A stretch of DNA of 21,000 bases, taken from the IMG/VR virus record IMGVR_UViG_3300037421_000036, positions 1 through 21,000 of that record; one strand, 5' to 3'. This stretch comes from a virus. The position numbers and the translations under genes are program-made. Positions 16,166 to 21,000 of this stretch are shown piece after piece. The first letter of the stretch is position 1. Each line of letters starts with the position of its first letter. Below the pieces are notes generated by a model. It ran no database searches. It saw only the letters and a list, made by a program, of their open reading frames with translations, and was not told the origin of the DNA.

Positions 16166-16328
16166 AGACCAGTTTCCAGATATCTCTTACCGCTGCCGTG
16201 ATCTTTGCCCAGCCGTATATCGACTCACCGTTGCTGTCATATCCGAGGTGTACTCGTCGGTTAAATGACAGTAATTGCTGTCCAGTCGGGACGAAAAGGA
16301 ATTGATATGCATCAAATGGAATCTTCAT
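16143..16328 (-). CDS. Small hypothetical protein
   Basis: 61 residues, starting with an ATG that overlaps the previous stop as ATGA and ending inside the small terminase candidate. No family recognised. Aromatic-rich (FDAYQFLFVPTGQQLLSFNR) with a C-terminal helix AAVRDIWKLVYENARIN; no signal peptide or membrane span. Reality is supported mainly by the unbroken chain of overlaps on both sides. Confidence 0.55.
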   Translation of the reverse strand: MKIPFDAYQFLFVPTGQQLLSFNRRVHLGYDSNGESIYGWAKITAAVRDIWKLVYENARIN

Positions 16329-16516
16329 TGCGGCTCGCTGTAATCTGGATCAAAGCAGCCAACCGTGACACTGTCTGAGTCGGAATCGACCAAGTACCAG
16401 GATTCACCGTTCGGACAACTGCCGGGATAGAGCTTTGTACGCCGTTCGCCGGAAGTCGGATGTGCGGTCAAGCTCATCAGGAACACAATTATGAGCGTTG
16501 CAATGGCTATTCTCAT
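16325..16516 (-). CDS. Small secreted or membrane-anchored protein
   Basis: 63 residues. N-terminal hydrophobic segment IAIATLIIVFLMSLTAHP followed by TSGE looks like a signal peptide or single anchor. The short mature part carries two Cys (SCPNG and VGCFDP), which could form a disulfide in the periplasm. ATGA overlaps at both ends place it firmly in the leftward unit. No family recognised; function unknown. Confidence 0.55.
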   Translation of the reverse strand: MRIAIATLIIVFLMSLTAHPTSGERRTKLYPGSCPNGESWYLVDSDSDSVTVGCFDPDYSEPQ

Positions 16517-16746
16517 AGCATCCCCAACTCTTTCGCCCGCAGGTAAACTAAACGCACGCTTGGAATGTATAAGTTGCTTTGAATGCCATATTTTGCGGCA
16601 GCTTTTGAAAGCGCTTGCTTCACTGTGTTTTCGCTGATTCGCATTCTCTGAGCTAAATGTGCAATCGTATTCCGCGGTTGGCGCTCTCTTGAGAACAGCA
16701 GGTCTACAGCCTGCTTCTGCCGCGGACTAAGCCTTTCGTAGCTCAC
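16513..16746 (-). CDS. LuxR/GerE-type helix-turn-helix protein
   Basis: 77 residues starting with GTG at 16746. The segment LSPRQKQAVDLLFSRERQPR followed by TIAHLAQRMRISENTVKQAL and KAAAKYGIQS is a LuxR/GerE-type DNA-binding domain: scaffold helix, HTH with recognition helix SENTVKQAL, and final helix. There is no receiver or ligand-binding domain, so it is a stand-alone regulator, perhaps controlling late genes. GTGA at the start overlaps the stop of the methyltransferase only if that gene ends in the -1 frame. Confidence 0.72.
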   Translation of the reverse strand: MSYERLSPRQKQAVDLLFSRERQPRNTIAHLAQRMRISENTVKQALSKAAAKYGIQSNLYIPSVRLVYLRAKELGML

Positions 16747-16750
16747 TTAA

Positions 16751-17239
16751 TCAACCTTGTGCGCACCAACACTCCCCTAAGCGGGATATCGCTAAGCCTT
16801 TGGGCATTGCGCTCTCCCATCGCGCAGAATGCCCCACCGAAAAACCGGGGGGGGCTTTCCCTTCTGGGCAGATGTATTTGACTGGGCCTTTCGTGAAAAA
16901 AATGGCCGTCGCGTTATGCCATAACTTCCAGAACCACGAGACTTCCACGCGCGCCGGGACGAGCAACACCCCTTTACCGTGCAAGATGAAGCGATCTACC
17001 CACGCCTGCAGCTCTGAAAATGGCGGATTGCAAAATACGTCACCATTCCACGGAAGCATGAGGCAATTGTCGTCAGGATAGCGGTATTCGATCTTAGCCA
17101 AAGGCTTTATTTGTCTACGAGATGCGCACGGATCGAGGTCGAATTCACCCATTGCTGCTATAATGTGCGGCGGCGTCAAGAAATCGTCGCTCGTATTGAG
17201 CTTCTTAATCTTGAGCTTTGCGCCTACGGTCTCGCTCAC
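16751..17239 (-). CDS. Dam-like phage DNA N6-adenine methyltransferase, C-terminus apparently frameshifted
   Basis: 162 residues as read, from a GTG at 17239 overlapping the previous stop (GTGA). The family signature is clear: SDDFLTPPHIIAAMGEFDLD, CASRRQ, the catalytic NPPF motif at residues 71-74, and LLVPARVEVSWFWKLW. It would methylate adenine in phage DNA, perhaps against host restriction. After residue 131 a run of eight C occurs. In the current frame the tail looks unlike the family, while a -1 shift gives RFFGGAFCAMGERNAQRL and a GVLVR ending, as in homologues, with a stop at 16743 that overlaps the next start as GTGA. The shifted product would be 165 residues. Either a sequencing error or programmed slippage. 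Confidence 0.82.
   Translation of the reverse strand: MSETVGAKLKIKKLNTSDDFLTPPHIIAAMGEFDLDPCASRRQIKPLAKIEYRYPDDNCLMLPWNGDVFCNPPFSELQAWVDRFILHGKGVLLVPARVEVSWFWKLWHNATAIFFTKGPVKYICPEGKAPPGFSVGHSARWESAMPKGLAISRLGECWCAQG
16847..16854 (-). other. C8 homopolymer, candidate frameshift site in the methyltransferase
   Basis: Eight consecutive C on the coding (minus) strand, read GCC CCC CCC GGT in the current frame. A one-base backward slip restores a family-like C-terminus and a four-base overlap with the next gene. A missing or extra base in the assembly would give the same appearance. Confidence 0.55.
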
Positions 17240-17454
17240 TTTGCAGCCTCAATGACTTCACAGCCCTTCTTATATGAGATCGACGCTTTGCGGCACTTTG
17301 GCGGATTCATTTGATCGCAGCCCAACATCTCAATAGGCTTCTTCAAGCACTCCGGAGCGATCAGGAGATTAGTCCCCACTTGCCTTTTCGCTGCGCAGCC
17401 CACCGTTGCCAGTCCAAGGTAGAGCGCTATTAGGCCAAGACTCAGGAGTTTCAT
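17236..17454 (-). CDS. Small Cys-rich exported protein, possible lipoprotein
   Basis: 72 residues. N-terminus LLSLGLIALYLGLATVGCAA is a signal peptide with a near-lipobox; Cys20 could be lipidated, although Thr at -3 is not ideal. Four more Cys (36, 46, 54, 65) may form two disulfides. An outer-spanin role is conceivable, since it follows a small membrane protein gene, but it lacks the Pro-rich look of Rz1. ATGA overlap upstream, GTGA overlap downstream with the methyltransferase. Confidence 0.6.
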   Translation of the reverse strand: MKLLSLGLIALYLGLATVGCAAKRQVGTNLLIAPECLKKPIEMLGCDQMNPPKCRKASISYKKGCEVIEAAK

Positions 17455-17696
17455 AGCTTGTCTGCGGGGTATTCGGGGTAGAAGGGTTTAACGTCTGTCT
17501 TTTCTTGCGTGTGACGGATTTCGTGTCCATGACGGCTGAGGCGTTCTCGAAAATGGCGAAACATAGCAATACCCCCGCCGATAGCCATAAGAATAATCCC
17601 ACCAACGACAGCAGAGGCCGTATCTCGTGCAAAGTCAGTGGCAGAATGCACATCCACATTCAATACTCGCGGATCGACTTCATTACCGTCTGCCAC
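17451..17696 (-). CDS. Small single-span membrane protein, holin- or spanin-like possibility
   Basis: 81 residues with a GTG start at 17696; a TTG at 17663 (overlapping the previous stop) or a GTG at 17657 are alternatives. One membrane segment at residues 28-46 (SAVVGGIILMAIGGGIAMF) rich in Gly, followed by a basic region (RHFRERLSRHGHEIRH) that would stay in the cytoplasm. Size and topology allow a holin-like or other membrane role, but no lysis enzyme is visible nearby, so this is only a suggestion. ATGA overlap with the lipoprotein-like gene. Confidence 0.58.
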   Translation of the reverse strand: MADGNEVDPRVLNVDVHSATDFARDTASAVVGGIILMAIGGGIAMFRHFRERLSRHGHEIRHTQEKTDVKPFYPEYPADKL

Positions 17697-17833
17697 GCTT
17701 CCAAACTCGCCGGGGTGACTTCATTGCGCTCACACCAAAGCTTGTAGCGGTCGTAACGCATAAACTCTGCCTGGTTCGGCTGCAGCTTGATGCGGAAGTT
17801 ATTCCAGGCCTGCTGGTTTCGTGTCTGCTGCAT
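17660..17833 (-). CDS. Small hypothetical protein
   Basis: 57 residues, M-QQTRNQQAWNNFRIKLQ onward, with Trp/Tyr/Arg-rich helices (EFMRYDRYKLWCERNE; LEAWQTVMKSIREY). No Shine-Dalgarno is seen before its ATG, and it overlaps the upstream 48-residue gene by 35 bases, so coupled translation would be needed. The composition looks protein-like and fits the dense gene packing here. No family recognised. Confidence 0.45.
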   Translation of the reverse strand: MQQTRNQQAWNNFRIKLQPNQAEFMRYDRYKLWCERNEVTPASLEAWQTVMKSIREY

Positions 17834-17945
17834 TGTCAGCCGCGCGCTTTTGAACGATCGCCAAAGCTACGGTGTCGCAGTACATCTCCGACAGCTTCAG
17901 CAGCTCGCAGAGTTCTTCAAGCGAAAGATGATCGCCCCAACTCAT
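17799..17945 (-). CDS. Small hypothetical protein
   Basis: 48 residues starting with MSWGDHLSLEELCELLKLSE. The ATG overlaps the previous stop as ATGA, and a GGAG Shine-Dalgarno lies eight bases upstream. Mostly helical and acidic at the start; no family recognised. Confidence 0.5.
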   Translation of the reverse strand: MSWGDHLSLEELCELLKLSEMYCDTVALAIVQKRAADNAADTKPAGLE

Positions 17946-18268
17946 TGATAACGCTCCAAGATCGCCGCAGGAAGCGGGTAGGTGTAGGGCAGGCAGTGGT
18001 AAGTCGGTGGATTCAACACACCCGAGCCGCGCAGATATTCCTTCACCTGCCTGATGCTCATGCCACTTGTGATCTGGATCGCGCGAAGGCCGACTTTACG
18101 CGCTAGTCCGCGTTTAACGGCTTCTAGCGCAAGCACATGGGAAATCCTGTGCGGTGCCTTTTCTGGGAGAGGGCCTTGGAGGTAGGCTTGAAATTGCATC
18201 AGGCGGACTGGTGCAACGTTCGGGTGGTGCAGATTGACGGCCTTACGACCGTGGGACGTTTTTAGCAA
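17942..18268 (-). CDS. Hypothetical protein, first gene of the leftward unit
   Basis: 108 residues if started at the TTG at 18268; a GGAG lies only two bases before it, which is too close to be ideal. The in-frame ATG at 18199 is an alternative. The segment HRISHVLALEAVKRGLARKV followed by GLRAIQITSGMSIRQVKEYL has a helix-turn-helix feel, so a DNA-binding or early regulatory role is possible but unproven. It faces the divergent control region at 18269-18475. Confidence 0.5.
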   Translation of the reverse strand: MLKTSHGRKAVNLHHPNVAPVRLMQFQAYLQGPLPEKAPHRISHVLALEAVKRGLARKVGLRAIQITSGMSIRQVKEYLRGSGVLNPPTYHCLPYTYPLPAAILERYQ

Positions 18269-18475
18269 TACTCCAAATTTACATAGATTGCAAGTGAAAT
18301 TTGGTAGATAAGACGCTTTTTCTACAGACTGTGTCTAAATTGCGAAAAGTGTCCTATTAACGCCGCGATTCGCAGCTTTTCTAAGGCATTGCCCGTAAGT
18401 GCTTGTGGGTATTGACAATAAAGTCGTAATTATTTTCTTGCATCTTCCAAGCGCTTGGGCAATAATTCCTGAGTC
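18269..18475. promoter_or_regulatory. Divergent intergenic control region
   Basis: About 207 bases, AT-richer than the flanks, separate the leftward and rightward gene sets, so promoters in both directions are expected. Visible elements are the palindrome TATTGACAATA (18410-18420), which contains a perfect TTGACA -35 hexamer for rightward transcription but no convincing -10 at 16-18 bases, and the small inverted repeat AGAC-TGT-GTCT (18326-18336). Either palindrome could be an operator. No firm promoter could be assigned for the leftward genes. Confidence 0.4.
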
Positions 18476-18667
18476 ATGCCCAACCGTATGGAATGCGCTG
18501 CGAGGGATTGCAAGAACACGTTTCTTCCTAAGCCGCGCACACAAAAATACTGCTGCCCTAAATGCAAGCAGCTGGAAGCCTCTAGACGGCTTGAGGAACG
18601 AGTTCGTCAGGGGCATTACATCCCTAGCCGCGCAGATCGCGCACCCCTAATACACACCAGTAAATAA
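18476..18667 (+). CDS. Small zinc-finger-like protein
   Basis: 63 residues; first gene of the rightward unit. Cys7-x4-Cys12 and Cys26/27-x2-Cys30 around FLPKPRTQKYCCPKCKQLEA match the small treble-clef or zinc-ribbon pattern common in phage early proteins. The rest is basic (RRLEERVRQGHYIPSRADR). Weak ribosome site. Likely nucleic-acid or protein binding; function unknown. Confidence 0.6.
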   Translation: MPNRMECAARDCKNTFLPKPRTQKYCCPKCKQLEASRRLEERVRQGHYIPSRADRAPLIHTSK

Positions 18668-18673
18668 CAGATT

Positions 18674-18988
18674 ATGACTTTAGCATTCATTTGCTTGACG
18701 TTAGCCAGTCGGGGCAACACTGAACCACATAATGCCGCAAGCTATGTAGTTCATGGCTGTGCCGACTCAAAAGTTTGGCCAAAACGCGTTGCGGAACGCA
18801 AAGCCAAACTAGCCGCCGAATACTCGCAGTGGTTTGATGCGGTCGGCAATCTCAAGCCCGAAATTCCCAAAAAAGATTCCGCGACGACACCCCCATCCCT
18901 CGCGGATAGTGGGGCGGAACTGCCCAGCAACCCCCGGTCAACTCAGTCCGCCCCGCTCCTCCATTTCCCAGATAAGGAGACTGCATGA
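18674..18988 (+). CDS. Hypothetical protein
   Basis: 104 residues; ATG at 18674 without a strong Shine-Dalgarno. The first 12 residues are hydrophobic, then a basic helix (WPKRVAERKAKLAAEYSQWF) and a Ser/Pro-rich, probably disordered C-terminus. The stop overlaps the next ATG (ATGA). No family recognised; the true start might be internal. Confidence 0.48.
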   Translation: MTLAFICLTLASRGNTEPHNAASYVVHGCADSKVWPKRVAERKAKLAAEYSQWFDAVGNLKPEIPKKDSATTPPSLADSGAELPSNPRSTQSAPLLHFPDKETA

Positions 18989-19119
18989 GTTCAGGTGATC
19001 TCTTCTGCTTAATTACGTTTGGCGCTGTCGTTTTGGGCTTACTTTGCGGGGCTGTTGGTTACTGCAATGGACGCCTAGGCGAGATAGACCGGACAAAGAA
19101 AAATCACCCAAAGGAGTAG
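18985..19119 (+). CDS. Small single-span membrane protein
   Basis: 44 residues starting MSSGDLFCLITFGAVVLGLL. One membrane segment (residues 6-27) followed by a basic tail. Strong AAGGAG Shine-Dalgarno five bases before the ATG, and ATGA overlap with the previous stop. Family unknown. Confidence 0.58.
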   Translation: MSSGDLFCLITFGAVVLGLLCGAVGYCNGRLGEIDRTKKNHPKE

Positions 19120-19124
19120 GGGCT

Positions 19125-19466
19125 ATGAGCTACACAGGGACGTTGATCGCTGATCTACAAGAACAATGCGAACGCATGGACGCTCTTGTGGCGTTCCTGC
19201 TAGTTCAACAAAAGCAGAAAGAACTCGCCAAGATTTGCGGAGGTTGTGGTTGCAAGCTTGGCGATCACCGAGGATACGATGCGGCCTGCCCCTACCCGTA
19301 CAGATTCGAGAAAGGGCAGCCGCTGTATATCGAAGGGCAATTCTTTACTGAAACGCTGCACAGATGCGAAGCCCTTCTGACTCGCCATGCCGAAGATGAA
19401 GGCTCGCTGTGCGGAAAGCAATGCAGTGCAGGAAAGTATCTGTGTGATGAGCACTATATCGAGTAG
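19125..19466 (+). CDS. Cys-rich hypothetical protein
   Basis: 113 residues from the ATG at 19125, which has an AAGGAG Shine-Dalgarno eight bases upstream; the frame is open further upstream but overlaps the previous gene. An N-terminal helix (ADLQEQCERMDALVAFLLVQ) is followed by Cys38, Cys41, Cys43 and Cys55 in an ICGGCGCKLGDHRGYDAACP segment, and a second Cys group near the end (SLCGKQCSAGKYLCDEH). Likely binds zinc at one or both sites. Family not recognised. Confidence 0.62.
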   Translation: MSYTGTLIADLQEQCERMDALVAFLLVQQKQKELAKICGGCGCKLGDHRGYDAACPYPYRFEKGQPLYIEGQFFTETLHRCEALLTRHAEDEGSLCGKQCSAGKYLCDEHYIE

Positions 19467-19473
19467 GTGAGCT

Positions 19474-19635
19474 ATGAGCACGATCTACGTAGTCGAGCGC
19501 GTCTACAGCTCGTCTGAATTACCGCTAAAGGCTTTTCGTGTCAAGGCAGAGGCCCGCGGCGAGATTGCCGTACTTAATCAGCAAAACCCAGGTTGGCGTT
19601 ATCACGTGCGGGAGTTGGAATTGGTTGAGGACTGA
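19474..19635 (+). CDS. Small hypothetical protein
   Basis: 53 residues, too short for most gene finders but with clear protein character: STIYVVERVYSSSELPLKAF, then RVKAEARGEIAVLNQQNPGW and an acidic end. A beta-strand/helix mix like small phage accessory proteins. GGTGAG precedes the ATG. Its 3' end carries the first copy of a 14-base repeat (19625-19638). Confidence 0.55.
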   Translation: MSTIYVVERVYSSSELPLKAFRVKAEARGEIAVLNQQNPGWRYHVRELELVED

Positions 19636-19638
19636 CTT
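19625..19638 (+). repeat. 14-base direct repeat, copy 1, before a start codon
   Basis: TTGAGGACTGACTT, overlapping the end of the 53-residue gene and directly before the ATG at 19640. The GAGG core probably acts as the ribosome binding site. An identical copy precedes the gene at 19871. Confidence 0.7.
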
Positions 19639-19639
19639 T

Positions 19640-19855
19640 ATGGGCAACAGGTCTAAATATCTAAAGCAGCGCTATCGCCGATTGAAGGATAAGGACTTAT
19701 GCGTTAGCTGCGGAATACGGCGGGGACTAGGGGGGGCACGGTGCAGACAATGCCGCCAAACCCATACAGCCCACCAACATAAGTACCGAAGTCGCCGAGA
19801 ACGGTTACTTGGACGGAGAACGATTTATTTCGGGCCAAACATAACAAGCGGATGA
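19640..19855 (+). CDS. Small zinc-ribbon protein
   Basis: 71 residues from the ATG at 19640, chosen because it follows the repeat-borne GAGG site; the frame is open upstream inside the previous gene. Basic N-terminus (NRSKYLKQRYRRLKDKD), then Cys21-x2-Cys24 and Cys35-x2-Cys38 (CVSCGIRRGLGGARCRQC) and a basic tail. The pattern is common among small phage proteins that probably bind nucleic acid. Confidence 0.65.
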   Translation: MGNRSKYLKQRYRRLKDKDLCVSCGIRRGLGGARCRQCRQTHTAHQHKYRSRRERLLGRRTIYFGPNITSG

Positions 19856-19856
19856 A

Positions 19857-19870
19857 TTGAGGACTGACTT
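19857..19870 (+). repeat. 14-base direct repeat, copy 2, before a start codon
   Basis: TTGAGGACTGACTT, identical to 19625-19638 and directly before the ATG at 19871. The two copies lie 232 bases apart, bracketing the zinc-ribbon gene at 19640, as a duplicated start region would. Confidence 0.7.
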
Positions 19871-20059
19871 ATGAGCGTGTGCTGGGAAAATAACGAGATG
19901 TCTTTCGTCTGCGACGATTGTGGCGATGTTTTCAAAGATAGTCCATACAGAAATTCGTGGTGTCCTAAATGTGGGGCGGCGCACATTCTGTGTGAGCCTT
20001 GCCGATTTGTGCACGAGAAGTATGCGCAGGTTATTGATGAACTTGAGGCTCAGTTATGA
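19871..20059 (+). CDS. Small zinc-ribbon protein
   Basis: 62 residues. Three CxxC pairs (Cys14/17, Cys31/34, Cys41/44) in FVCDDCGDVFKDSPYRNSWC and CGAAHILCEPC suggest one full zinc ribbon plus a third knuckle; a helix follows (HEKYAQVIDELEAQL). An internal ATG at codon 10 is an alternative start, but the upstream GAGG repeat favours 19871. Stop overlaps the next ATG (ATGA). Confidence 0.65.
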   Translation: MSVCWENNEMSFVCDDCGDVFKDSPYRNSWCPKCGAAHILCEPCRFVHEKYAQVIDELEAQL

Positions 20060-20244
20060 GAACCGCTCGTCCCAGAGCTTTAGAAGAGTGCGACCGCCTC
20101 TCTGCCTATGCGGAGTACATGCGAGATTTCGCAGATCAAAGATTGGCCGATAGGCAGCGAGCAACTTGGCGGGATCGTATCTTTGCGCTGTTAGTTCTTG
20201 GAATTGCAGTAGGGCTTTGTTTGTTCTTGCGTTGGTTTCAGTAG
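20056..20244 (+). CDS. Small tail-anchored membrane protein
   Basis: 62 residues. Basic and helical N-terminal 40 residues (LEECDRLSAYAEYMRDFADQ and RLADRQRATWRDR), then a C-terminal membrane span IFALLVLGIAVGLCLFLRWF. Single-span, N-terminus probably cytoplasmic. ATGA overlap upstream. Family unknown. Confidence 0.58.
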   Translation: MRTARPRALEECDRLSAYAEYMRDFADQRLADRQRATWRDRIFALLVLGIAVGLCLFLRWFQ

Positions 20245-20265
20245 TAGGGCGTCCCAGGGTGTCTA

Positions 20266-21000
20266 GTGAAAAATCCGTGGTTCCCGCTGTACGTGGCTGA
20301 TTATTTGGCAAAAACTGGTCATTTAACTCAAGGCCAGCATGGAGCTTACTTGCTTCTGCTACTGCACTATTACTCGACTCGGAAGCCGATTCCGGCAGAC
20401 AGGCTAAGTTTGCAGCGCATTTGCAGGAGTTTTGCAGGCTACGAAGACACTGCAGTCGATGCGGTGTTGAAGTACTTCTTCGAACTGCGAAGTGATGGAT
20501 GGCACAACGCTCGAATTGACGAAGAGCTTGAAAAGGCTGAATTGATATCGGGCGCGCGGCGCGCAGCCGCAGCTAAGAAATGGGGGAAAGATGCCACTAC
20601 TTCGCGGTCGGTGACGCCGCGCGGACGCCGCTTGGCGAATGCCCGAATGATTGGCACTCATATCGAAGAAGAATGGGTAATGCTTTTAGAAATATGTGGT
20701 TACAAATGCCTTAAGTGTAGCGCTGAGGATGTCGTAAAGGATCACATAGTGCCACTGTACCAGGGTGGTGCAGATTCAATCGACAATCTTCAACCGCTCT
20801 GTCGCTCTTGTAATTCGTCCAAGGGACCGGATAGGACAGATTACCGCCCCGAGAACTGGAGAGAATTACTGGAAAGCGCCTGCAAAAGCACTGCAAATGG
20901 CCTGCTATCACAATCACAGTCAGATATGGAATCTCTCCCAATAAAAGCAATTACACACAGTAAGAAGCAATTCGTAAAACCTTCTTTAGAGGAAGTAAGT
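20266..21000 (+). CDS. DUF1376 replication-type protein with an HNH endonuclease domain embedded in frame, partial
   Basis: Starts at GTG 20266 and stays open for 245 codons to the window edge. Residues 1-106 are a clear DUF1376 domain (KNPWFPLYVADYLAKTGHLT; HGAYLLLLLHYYSTRKPIPA; GWHNARIDEELEKAE; ARRAAAAKKWG), the N-terminal region of phage replication-initiation-like proteins. From about residue 112 comes an HNH nuclease: RGRRLANARMIGTHIEEEW, Cys148-x2-Cys151, KDHIVPLYQGGADSIDNLQP with Asp159, His160 and Asn174, Cys179-x2-Cys182, Asn183 and Lys186. The frame then returns to a Ser/Gln linker and KPSLEEVS, which resembles the start of the usual DUF1376 C-terminal region. No stop and no intein splicing motifs are seen, so a single fused protein is predicted. 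Confidence 0.85.
   Translation, partial: MKNPWFPLYVADYLAKTGHLTQGQHGAYLLLLLHYYSTRKPIPADRLSLQRICRSFAGYEDTAVDAVLKYFFELRSDGWHNARIDEELEKAELISGARRAAAAKKWGKDATTSRSVTPRGRRLANARMIGTHIEEEWVMLLEICGYKCLKCSAEDVVKDHIVPLYQGGADSIDNLQPLCRSCNSSKGPDRTDYRPENWRELLESACKSTANGLLSQSQSDMESLPIKAITHSKKQFVKPSLEEVS

Noticed and set aside
17369-17659. Alternative 96-residue frame with a membrane-like segment overlapping the small membrane protein gene
   Set aside because: Hydrophobic stretch is an expected by-product of a membrane-coding region read in another frame; its start and stop do not fit the chain of four-base overlaps. An embedded spanin was considered, but there is no support.
20600-20900. Intein in the DUF1376 protein
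   Set aside because: No Hint-domain blocks, no Cys/Ser start with a terminal His-Asn, and the insert is only about 90 residues and entirely HNH-like.
1-21000. CRISPR arrays, tRNA or rRNA genes, insertion sequences, attachment sites
   Set aside because: No regularly spaced repeats, no cloverleaf-like segments, no transposase or integrase, and no terminal inverted repeats were seen on reading both strands.

Overview
The window looks like part of a short-tailed (podovirus-type) double-stranded DNA bacteriophage with a P22-like head and packaging module. Reading leftward on the minus strand, the order is small terminase candidate, large terminase, portal, scaffold, coat, gp4-like adaptor and gp10-like tail-hub protein, which is the P22 order (3-2-1-8-5-4-10) with extra genes added. 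No integrase, repressor, tRNA or CRISPR array is visible, so lifestyle cannot be judged. The host is unknown. Several products carry Sec signal peptides ending in Ala/Gly followed by Gln, a look I associate with Acidobacteriota proteins and soil phages; this is inference only.

Layout. Positions 1-856 (minus) hold the N-terminal part of the gp10-like protein, cut by the window edge. 857-5349 (minus) hold a beta-helix spike-like protein and a fibre-like protein, both with signal peptides. 5380-5880 (plus) is a free-standing NUMOD4/HNH endonuclease against the direction of its neighbours. 5881-13686 (minus) hold adaptor, a small protein, a third signal-peptide protein, coat, scaffold, portal and small genes. 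13697-13800 is a structured intergenic RNA candidate. 13805-16165 (minus) hold a small gene, the large terminase split in two by an endonuclease VII-type HNH gene, and the small terminase candidate. 16143-18268 (minus) is a tightly overlapping chain of small genes including a LuxR-type HTH protein and a Dam-like adenine methyltransferase with an apparent frameshift at a run of eight C. 18269-18475 is a divergent control region. 18476-21000 (plus) holds small Cys-rich and membrane proteins, then a DUF1376 replication-type protein that runs off the right edge.

The most striking theme is three unrelated HNH endonucleases that have settled into the genome in three ways: between genes (5380-5880), inside the large terminase gene so that it is split between its ATPase and nuclease halves (14732-15094), and in frame inside the reading frame of the DUF1376 protein without interrupting it (about residues 112-200 of the gene starting at 20266). 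Together they make a natural comparison of how a homing-type nuclease can be tolerated: as a neighbour, as a splitter, or as an embedded domain.

Almost every junction in the leftward unit is a 1-nt or 4-nt start/stop overlap (TAATG, ATGA, GTGA), implying one or a few long coupled transcripts. The rightward unit probably holds early and replication genes. All family calls are from reading the protein sequences; no database search or structure prediction was run.
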